NCBI GenBank assembly: GCA_964389375.1
Contig: CAYMDP010000026.1
Coordinates: 1 to 40,517, forward strand
Reading direction: 5' to 3'
Length of the DNA stretch: 40,517 nucleotides
From: CAYMDP01 sp964389375
GTDB lineage: Bacteria > Bdellovibrionota > Bdellovibrionia > Bdellovibrionales > UBA1609
The position numbers and the translations under genes were made by a program. The first letter of the stretch is position 1. The number at the start of each line of letters is the position of its first letter. Shown here piece after piece: positions 32,409 to 38,124 of the stretch. Under the pieces are notes generated by a model that was not told the DNA's origin, made no database searches, and saw only the letters and a list, made by a program, of their open reading frames with translations.

Positions 32409-33124
32409 GAATCTAGATCCTTTCTTAAATCGTCAGTTTCGAGACTGCGATACAGTTCAAACTCGAAGCTAATGCTATACATCGAAATCAGCAGAGTAAA
32501 CAAGATGCTTAGGGCTGTGGAGGCGGGTTTTAGATCAAGTGGAAGAAGCTCAGACAGGCTTGAGGCCAGAAAATGAGTTCCCATAACCCCGAGGATAAAG
32601 ACCATTAAGAACCCCACGGATCCTTTGGTCAGCTTAGAGGAGTGAAGAAGAGCATCCCGCTGGCCTTCTTTGTACTCGCGATTAAAAATCACGATAAAGG
32701 GTACAAAAAGATAGCGAAGATAAAAATAAAGGCCCGGCAGAATAAACAGAATGGACCACAAGATAACTTTTCCCATAGCGCGAAGGCTTTCTAGGGTCAG
32801 GGGCCAGACATCTCGCTCGGCCCATAAAAAAAGTGATGTATTCGGGCGTTCCAGCTCGCTGTCGAGGATTCGAAGGGGGACTATAAAGAATAAGAACAGG
32901 CTTAAAATCATGTCGATTATGGCAGGACCTAGTCGGGCAAAAATCATTTGCTGCTGATCGATTCCGTAGCCCTCTGGAAAGGACTCGCCCCAGAAATAGC
33001 GCACTAACCAGCAAATAAGGCCCAGAATCAAAAGACTTAAGGGATCCTTTTTAAGGATTTTTTTTATGTTAACTGCCGCAGTTTTAAGCAACATCCGGCG
33101 AGACTGAGATTTTGCTTGAGTCAT
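32405..33124 (-). CDS. Polytopic inner-membrane protein of unknown function
   Basis: The ATG at 33124, nine bases behind GAGG, is preferred over a TTG at 33139. The 239-residue protein begins with a basic cytoplasmic segment and has about six hydrophobic helices (LSLLILGLICWLVRYFW, IIDMILSLFLFFIVPLRIL, VILWSILFILPGLYFYLRY, GFLMVFILGVMGTHFLA, ALSILFTLLISMYSISFEF), in a style like YciC/DUF975-type integral proteins. No catalytic motif is apparent. The four-base overlap with the downstream IMPDH/GMPR-family gene shows co-transcription. Confidence 0.75.
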   Translation of the reverse strand: MTQAKSQSRRMLLKTAAVNIKKILKKDPLSLLILGLICWLVRYFWGESFPEGYGIDQQQMIFARLGPAIIDMILSLFLFFIVPLRILDSELERPNTSLFLWAERDVWPLTLESLRAMGKVILWSILFILPGLYFYLRYLFVPFIVIFNREYKEGQRDALLHSSKLTKGSVGFLMVFILGVMGTHFLASSLSELLPLDLKPASTALSILFTLLISMYSISFEFELYRSLETDDLRKDLDS

Positions 33125-33229
33125 TTGCCCGAACCTCAAGTGAAGACAAAGGATTTTAGGTCTCTAAAGAAAAACAAGATTGACAGCAGCGCACTCAAAA
33201 GTCACTTTAAATGACCTTTTCACAAGCAT

Positions 33230-33320
33230 GCCCCGGTGGCGAAATTGGTAGACGCACAGGACTTAAAATCCTGGGTTGGGTCACACTGACGTGCCAGTTC
33301 AAGTCTGGCCCGGGGCACCA
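33230..33320 (+). tRNA. tRNA-Leu (anticodon TAA)
   Basis: A class II tRNA of 91 bases with encoded CCA. The acceptor stem is GCCCCGG/CCGGGGC, the D arm contains AATTGGTAGACGC, the anticodon loop CTTAAAA gives anticodon TAA, and there is a long variable arm (GGTTGGGTCACACTGACGT region) and T arm CCAGTTCAAGTCTGG. A TTGACA at 33180-33185 is a probable -35, with a poor -10. Confidence 0.97.
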
Positions 33321-33330
33321 CTTCCAAAAA

Positions 33331-33380
33331 TACTGAATTCCGTATTCAGAATTCAGAATTCTGTATTCCAAATCCAGAAT
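33331..33380. repeat. Short GAATTC/GTATTC-rich repeat cluster after tRNA-Leu
   Basis: Four to five related heptamers of the type (G/A)(T/A)ATTC(A/C) follow one another in both orientations, including the perfect palindrome CAGAATTC-A-GAATTCTG (33347-33363). It begins about ten bases after the tRNA CCA. It could be a processing or termination structure or a small slippage-prone repeat; no gene lies in it. Confidence 0.6.
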
Positions 33381-33430
33381 ACCGAAGCGGACCCGCTTGA
33401 CTTTGCGCCCCACTGCCAAGTGCCAAATAC

Positions 33431-34324
33431 TTATTGAAGCAACCCGGAATAAGCTTGGGTTTTATAGATCAAGGCCTGCACGGCTTGCGCGTACCGGGCA
33501 CTCTTGTCAGCCTCTTCAAATGGGAAAAAGTAAATTGTCCGAGGACCGGATTCGTTTTTAGGAATGTCTTTCTGCACTTCACGCATTTTCCCCTTAAGGC
33601 CATTTTTCTCGCCCATATGCAGGACCAAAACCTCTGCTAGAGGAATTTTATGGGCCAAAAGACTCGGTATCTTTTCTGCGTGATTCGACCCCAAGTAGAC
33701 AACAATAAGTTCATCGCGCTGCAGGTCTCGATAAGAGCGCAACACTTGCTTTGCCATATTCAAATCTCGAGAGTTCACTTCATCAATCATGTAGTCCGGG
33801 ACTTGAAACTGCGTGGCTATTTTTTCTTTTGTCACTTTTGGGATGAGGGGCAAATCGTAGGTGGTTCCTGATCCGAAGTCGTCTAAATCGATACCCAGCA
33901 AAGGAAGTCGGACATTTTTGACCCAGGACAAGAACTCAGTAAAACGCTCTTCAAAAAGCTTCGAATTCAATTTGCTGGGATTTAGGTGCTTCGATAGAAA
34001 GGTCTTAATGTCGAAAGCCGGATCCCTTAAAAACTGATCTAATGAGCTTTGCCAGCTGGGCCAGATAAACTCAGTCAGAAGTATTACCGGACGATTTAGT
34101 CCACATAGCTGATCGAATAAGATTGTCTCAGTGATGGGCTTTGGAGAGTTTGTGTGGCTCTCGCCAATAAACACGATCTTCTTGTTTTCTATCGCAGCTG
34201 CAATTTTACTTGAGCTGTCGCGAACTTCACAATGCGGAACACGAGCAAGTGTTTCGGCTCCGACAATGGTCGAAGCAATGGCGGCAAAGAATAACCCGAA
34301 TGAGACAATAAAACTAAGACTCAT
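33431..34324 (-). CDS. ChaN-like (haem-binding uptake, Tiki superfamily) secreted protein
   Basis: The protein has a signal peptide (MSLSFIVSFGLFFAAIAS, cleavage near VGA-ET) and about 297 residues from the ATG at 34324; a GTG two codons upstream is also possible and neither has an SD. The ChaN/DUF399 core is present: KIVFIGESHTN (about 48-58), ILLTEF...SSLDQFL, LPLLGIDLDDF and ELIVVYLGSNHAEKI. This superfamily includes the Campylobacter ChaN haem-binding lipoprotein and TIKI proteases; GESHxN and GxxHA are the conserved His/Glu-bearing sites. The role here is unproven. Its start lies within the last codons of the upstream gene, so translation is probably coupled. Confidence 0.8.
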   Translation of the reverse strand: MSLSFIVSFGLFFAAIASTIVGAETLARVPHCEVRDSSSKIAAAIENKKIVFIGESHTNSPKPITETILFDQLCGLNRPVILLTEFIWPSWQSSLDQFLRDPAFDIKTFLSKHLNPSKLNSKLFEERFTEFLSWVKNVRLPLLGIDLDDFGSGTTYDLPLIPKVTKEKIATQFQVPDYMIDEVNSRDLNMAKQVLRSYRDLQRDELIVVYLGSNHAEKIPSLLAHKIPLAEVLVLHMGEKNGLKGKMREVQKDIPKNESGPRTIYFFPFEEADKSARYAQAVQALIYKTQAYSGLLQ

Positions 34325-34676
34325 CGTCACAAGTCAATGCGACCTGTTCGGGCGCTTCACCAACCAAGGTGTACATGGCTACAGCTTTTTTTCCATCAAA
34401 GATGAGTTTAAGGATATTAAATGTCTCAGTGTCTTTGACGGCACTCATTCCTCTTCCGTAGACGAGGCCTTGACCTCGAAAGGTCACGTCTGCCAATAAT
34501 CTGTTTTCATTTTTTGCGGAGAGCTGAACCGAATAGTCGCTGAGCAAGTTATCTTCAGCCACATCTGTAACTTTTGCCGAAATTTGATGAATGTCGGAGG
34601 AGCCAGAACATCGGATGGTCTCTGCCTGCGCTTGAGCGTACGCAAAAACGACTAAGAATGCGATTAACAATTTCAT
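34314..34676 (-). CDS. Small secreted protein, function unknown
   Basis: GGAG five bases before the ATG at 34676 sets the start. The 120-residue protein has a signal peptide (MKLLIAFLVVFAYAQAQA, then ETIRC) and a mature part of about 102 residues with two Cys, one at each end, that probably pair, and beta-rich sequence (YSVQLSAK, RLLADVTFRGQGLVYG). I recognise no family. It is the first gene of a two-gene unit with the ChaN-like gene, whose start it overlaps. Confidence 0.7.
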   Translation of the reverse strand: MKLLIAFLVVFAYAQAQAETIRCSGSSDIHQISAKVTDVAEDNLLSDYSVQLSAKNENRLLADVTFRGQGLVYGRGMSAVKDTETFNILKLIFDGKKAVAMYTLVGEAPEQVALTCDDES

Positions 34677-34750
34677 ATTTTCTCCAGGTTTAAAGGGGTC
34701 CCCATCCAAATACGTTCAAAATTGGTACGTAGCATAAACGACAGGACGCT

Positions 34751-34976
34751 AGTTTTAAAGGGCCCCTGTAAATAAGAAAGGCTCGTCAACTCGATGTTGG
34801 TGTTTAGGTGCCCGTCGTATTTTTGCGTAATGTTTAGGTGCCCGTCGTATTTTTGCGTAATGGGGCGTCGCGAACTGTGAAATCGGGTTTTTAAGCAAAT
34901 CGCGTTTACACTCAGTTACGCAAAAATACGACGGGCACCTAACGGTGCCTTTATAAGCGAGATGGCCTTTAAAACT
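34751..34976. repeat. Compound repeat element: tandem 30-bp copies plus inverted copy
   Basis: Bases 34801-34830 and 34831-34860 are two perfect tandem copies of a 30-bp unit. After a 55-base spacer, 34916-34942 is the exact reverse complement of the last 27 bases of each copy. An outer inverted repeat of 11 bp (AGTTTTAAAGG 34751-34761, CCTTTAAAACT 34966-34976) frames the element. A compact hairpin GGCACC-TAAC-GGTGCC (34934-34949), then TTTAT, overlaps the inverted copy. It fills most of the 390-base gene-free gap 34677-35066, has no ORF and looks like a MITE/REP-type palindromic element in which two copies compete for one complement. Confidence 0.85.
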
Positions 34977-35066
34977 GGATATAAGTTACAGTCCCATTTC
35001 TGTATTTTGAAGAAAATCAACCTTCTGCTACACGTTCCTTAGTTTCAACTTAACAAAAGGATACAC

Positions 35067-35420
35067 ATGAAAAAAATTATTCTCGTCAGTCTGCTGTTGG
35101 CTCCGTTTTTTGCATTTGCTGAATCCACTCTTGATGGTTCTGAATTTTGCCGAACTTTCGTAAGTGGTGGAGTGTTTGGGCAACCAGAACGTGAAGTAAA
35201 ACACTGTGTTTCATTCGATCAGGGGATTATGACAGACAATGCCAACACATTTTTTGGCAATCCTCCGGAGGCCCTTCCGTATCGCATAACCGAAGGTGGA
35301 GTTGTAGAAACCGAGCGTGATGGCAAGTGGATTCAAAACTATGTTATCGAAGAAAAAACCTTGGTAAACCTGGGTAACTTGAATCAGGTACTGGTTTTGG
35401 TCGAAGAAAAGTGTGACTAG
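35067..35420 (+). CDS. Small secreted protein, function unknown
   Basis: The 117-residue protein has a classic signal peptide (MKKIILVSLLLAPFFAFA, cleavage before ES) and an SD AAGGA six bases before the ATG. The mature 99 residues contain three Cys (28, 47, 116) and predicted beta strands (VKHCVSFDQG, QNYVIEEKTLVNL, QVLVLVEEKC). I recognise no family. A nine-pair hairpin (35438-35446 with 35464-35472) without a T-run lies between it and the TPR gene. Confidence 0.7.
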   Translation: MKKIILVSLLLAPFFAFAESTLDGSEFCRTFVSGGVFGQPEREVKHCVSFDQGIMTDNANTFFGNPPEALPYRITEGGVVETERDGKWIQNYVIEEKTLVNLGNLNQVLVLVEEKCD

Positions 35421-35437
35421 GTATTGAGTTGATTTGT

Positions 35438-35472
35438 GCTCAAGGCAGTGGCCATAGGCGACCGCCTTGAGC
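35438..35472. other. Intergenic hairpin, GCTCAAGGC/GCCTTGAGC
   Basis: Perfect nine-pair stem with a 17-base loop, just after the small secreted gene and eight bases before the first possible start of the TPR gene. No T-run follows on either strand, so it may be a rho-dependent stop, an mRNA 3' stabiliser or a translation control element. Confidence 0.5.
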
Positions 35473-35489
35473 CCTAAAAAGTGAGACAA

Positions 35490-36416
35490 ATGAGATTTCT
35501 GATCGCGATGGTTTTTGGAGTTTTTATGAACTTGGCAGAAGCAAAAGATCTTTCGAACTTCGACAAGCTGTGGAACTTCAGTAAACCCGCTGAAACCGAA
35601 ACAAGATTTAGAACCCTTTTGCCTGAGTTGAATAAGCTAGAGGACAAAGATTTCTATCTACAGGTCCTCACTCAGATTGCTCGGACTCAAGGCTTGCAGC
35701 GAAAGTTCGATGAAGCTCTTAAAACCCTGGACCAGGTGGATGCCGAACTTTCGCCTCAAACTTTAAAGGCAGAGGTCCGCAGTCATCTAGAGCGGGGTCG
35801 GGTATTTAATTCTTCAAAAAAGCCACTAGAGGCGCTTCCTTTTTTTAAAAAAGCCTATGAGCTCGCTCTAGACCGCGGGATGGATAATCTTGCAGTTGAT
35901 TCGGCTCACATGCTTGCTATCGCAGAGTCGAGTCCCAAAACAAAGCTTGAGTGGAATGAAACTGCACTTCAGCTTGCCGAAAAGTCAAAGGACCCGCAGG
36001 CAAGGGATTGGTTAGGCTCTCTTTATAACAACTTGGGCTGGACCTATCATGAGGCTCAAGATTTTAACAGCGCTTTGAGGATGTTTAAAAAGGCCCTCGC
36101 ATTTAGAGAGTCCAAACAAGAAAGCTCTTCTATTCGAATCGCGAAGTGGAGTGTCGCTCGAGTGCTTCGTTCTTTAAAGAATTATGATGAGGCCCTGGCC
36201 CTTCAATCCGAGCTCGAAATGGAGTTTAAGAAAGCGGGTCAAGTGGACCCCTATGTTTTTGAAGAATTGGCTGAGTTGAATTTGATTGCTGGGAAAAAGG
36301 CTCTCTCGGAGAAATACTTCGCTTTGGCTTATCACGAGCTTTCGAAGGACGATTGGTTTAAGTCTAACGAAGCAGACCGCTTAAAAAGAATTCAAGATCT
36401 AGGCAGAGTGAAATAA
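35490..36416 (+). CDS. Secreted TPR-repeat protein
   Basis: The protein of about 308 residues has a signal peptide (MRFLIAMVFGVFMNLAEA, then KD). The start may be ATG 35490 or GTG 35481, and neither has a good SD. At least five tetratricopeptide-like helical pairs follow: FYLQVLTQIARTQGLQRKFD, LPFFKKAYELALDRG, LGSLYNNLGWTYHEAQDFN (the best TPR match), IAKWSVARVLRSLKNYDEAL and ELAELNLIAGKKALSEKYFA. TPR proteins are scaffolds for protein contacts, here in the periplasm or outside. No enzymatic domain is present, and partners are unknown. Confidence 0.8.
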   Translation: MRFLIAMVFGVFMNLAEAKDLSNFDKLWNFSKPAETETRFRTLLPELNKLEDKDFYLQVLTQIARTQGLQRKFDEALKTLDQVDAELSPQTLKAEVRSHLERGRVFNSSKKPLEALPFFKKAYELALDRGMDNLAVDSAHMLAIAESSPKTKLEWNETALQLAEKSKDPQARDWLGSLYNNLGWTYHEAQDFNSALRMFKKALAFRESKQESSSIRIAKWSVARVLRSLKNYDEALALQSELEMEFKKAGQVDPYVFEELAELNLIAGKKALSEKYFALAYHELSKDDWFKSNEADRLKRIQDLGRVK

Positions 36417-36424
36417 CTCTGCCT
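36401..36424. terminator. Probable bidirectional hairpin terminator
   Basis: AGGCAGAGT (36401-36409) and ACTCTGCCT (36416-36424) form a perfect nine-pair stem with a six-base loop that includes part of the TPR gene's stop codon. It lies between two convergent genes. T-runs are poor on both sides, so termination may be incomplete. Confidence 0.5.
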
Positions 36425-36439
36425 TTGGGTTGGTCGATA

Positions 36440-36982
36440 TTACTTAACTAAGAATTGGCAGGTAAAGCCCGAGCCTTTACCGAATTCAAGGGCCATCTTC
36501 TGATTTTGACTGTAAGTCAGGAGAACGACACCTTCTGCGCCATCTTCAAGTTCAAATTCGGTCGTCACCAATTTTTTGTAGCCACTTTCTTGGCGCCAAG
36601 AGGAATGGGCTGAAATCTTTTTGGGATCGGTCGCTCGACAGACCTCATGTTCGTTGGACTTTACCAGGCTAATGCTATGACCAAATGGAAAAAGAAGATT
36701 GCTGGATTCAGACAAAGTGAGAGTGGCTTGGTCGTGCCCATCTGGAGCGTAGATTGAAATCTCAAGTTTGCACTCAGTTCGATCCCCAAGATAGCTTGAT
36801 TCAATGATCTTTCCATTTAGGATATAGGTCGTCGTGTCCTGTGATTCAATAACTTGATCTGCGATTGATCCCAGTTTTACATGGGTGTAGCTCATACACG
36901 CAGACTTAAAGCTTTCTGCTTGAGTCGAGACTCCAGAGAAAATTAGAAAAAGAACTGTGGCGGCTTGGATCATTTTGTTCAC
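36440..36982 (-). CDS. Secreted protein, function unknown
   Basis: AAGGAG six bases before the GTG at 36982 fixes the start; the next ATG is three codons in. The 180-residue protein has a signal peptide (MIQAATVLFLIFSGVSTQA, then ES) and about 158 mature residues with four Cys (29, 71, 115, 175) that could form two disulfides. It looks beta-rich (KLEISIYAP, ATLTLSESS, LVTTEFELED). I recognise no family. Confidence 0.7.
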   Translation of the reverse strand: MNKMIQAATVLFLIFSGVSTQAESFKSACMSYTHVKLGSIADQVIESQDTTTYILNGKIIESSYLGDRTECKLEISIYAPDGHDQATLTLSESSNLLFPFGHSISLVKSNEHEVCRATDPKKISAHSSWRQESGYKKLVTTEFELEDGAEGVVLLTYSQNQKMALEFGKGSGFTCQFLVK

Positions 36983-37201
36983 AATGAACTCCTTAGATTG
37001 GAGGGAGTGGGGTTTACATGGGATTCAATAGTGAAACCATTAGCAGAACTGTGGGCATTTCCATAAGAAATTCGACTTGGATTGCTTTGTCGTGAAATGC
37101 TTTTATGGATGCTTAGGTTTTAGACGTTTGTCGAATATTGTGTGTTTTAGTCTTTTGGGTTAAGTTCGGCGCTGAATCGATTTGATCTTGGGAGACAATA
37201 T

Positions 37202-37636
37202 ATGAGTTTGTTTTTAAAACTGATCATTGCCTTTTTAGCCCTCACAGGCTTGGTCTTCCTTCTTGGGGAGTTTTCAGAAGTCGAATTTGGGCAAGGTAAC
37301 TACTGGGATCACCGAGGCGTCCTTTTCTTAATCTTTGTTAGTATTTTTCCAAGATTAACTCTGTTGTTTTCAAGTGTTGCCTTTGGCGGAGTTTTTTGGT
37401 GGTTAGGCTGGATATTTGCCCCAAGATTTTTAGTTGCGATCCTAGCCACCCTTAGTTACTGGAATCAAAACCCTATCCTTGTTATCCTGTCTTGGTTGAT
37501 CGCGATTAGTGGCGAATCGGGTGAGAAGGGGGTCGTGGTCCGAAGGTCATACCGGCCCCGAGCTCATCGGCCAATTTTAAATCCAGATGTCATTGATGTG
37601 ACTCCAAATTCTTCCTCGAATAAGACCCGTGAGTAG
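37202..37636 (+). CDS. Small membrane protein, function unknown
   Basis: The 144-residue protein has three to four hydrophobic helices (about 4-22, 40-58, 60-78, 88-104) and a polar, basic C-terminal tail (VVRRSYRPRAHRP, then Asn/Ser-rich) expected in the cytoplasm. GGGAG seven bases before the ATG supports the start. No family is recognised. The gene-free 219 bases before it show no clear promoter. Confidence 0.65.
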   Translation: MSLFLKLIIAFLALTGLVFLLGEFSEVEFGQGNYWDHRGVLFLIFVSIFPRLTLLFSSVAFGGVFWWLGWIFAPRFLVAILATLSYWNQNPILVILSWLIAISGESGEKGVVVRRSYRPRAHRPILNPDVIDVTPNSSSNKTRE

Positions 37637-37770
37637 GGCTTCAGTTTTTGAAGATAATTTGTTCAGTTGGCCCCTTTTTTCATAGCAAGAGGATCTGGGT
37701 TGAACTTTTCGGTCTCCATGGATAAAAGCAGCAGTCCATTTGATCTGACTTAGATGCCGGGAGATTTTCT

Positions 37771-38118
37771 GTGAACCACTTCATTTTTATTGTCATTGCT
37801 TCCAGTTTTGCCCTGTCCTCATTAGCTTATGGTGAGTCCTGGGGTGACTGGGTTCAATCTCAGCGGGTTGCGGGTGGCTATTGTACGACTGCGGATGGGC
37901 AGGTGTTTTGTGAGCAGGGTCCGGTTCGCACGGCAGGTGACTGTTCATGGGCTTTCCCGCGCCGAGGGGTTATGTGTCGGCTTGTGGAGTGCAAGGCCAT
38001 TGCCGATCATAAACAGGCCTTTGAAAACCTTGGGTTTAAAGTTGTGGGCTCAGATCAAGGGGCCGGTCAAAATGGAGTCTGTAACCTTTATTTTACCGAT
38101 CCAAACTTCCGTCGTTAA
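37771..38118 (+). CDS. Small Cys-rich secreted protein
   Basis: The start is a GTG at 37771 behind GGGAG (seven-base gap). The 115-residue protein has a signal peptide (MNHFIFIVIASSFALSSLAY, cleavage near GES) and six Cys (38, 47, 58, 69, 74, 104) in a mature part of about 94 residues, suggesting three disulfides. The sequence is Trp/Gly-rich in its first half and more helical after residue 75. I recognise no family. Its stop lies six bases from the stop of the convergent surface protein gene. Confidence 0.7.
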   Translation: MNHFIFIVIASSFALSSLAYGESWGDWVQSQRVAGGYCTTADGQVFCEQGPVRTAGDCSWAFPRRGVMCRLVECKAIADHKQAFENLGFKVVGSDQGAGQNGVCNLYFTDPNFRR

Positions 38119-38124
38119 ATTCTT

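Noticed and set aside
33230..33320. tRNA-Leu as the attachment site of an integrated island
   Set aside because: No integrase and no repeated tRNA 3' end were found in the window.
33207..33419. Minus-strand open frame of 70 codons across the tRNA-Leu gene
   Set aside because: It is the antisense translation of tRNA-Leu, a well-known false gene pattern, and has no SD.
34801..34860. The 30-bp tandem copies as a CRISPR array
   Set aside because: The copies abut directly without spacers and no cas gene is present.
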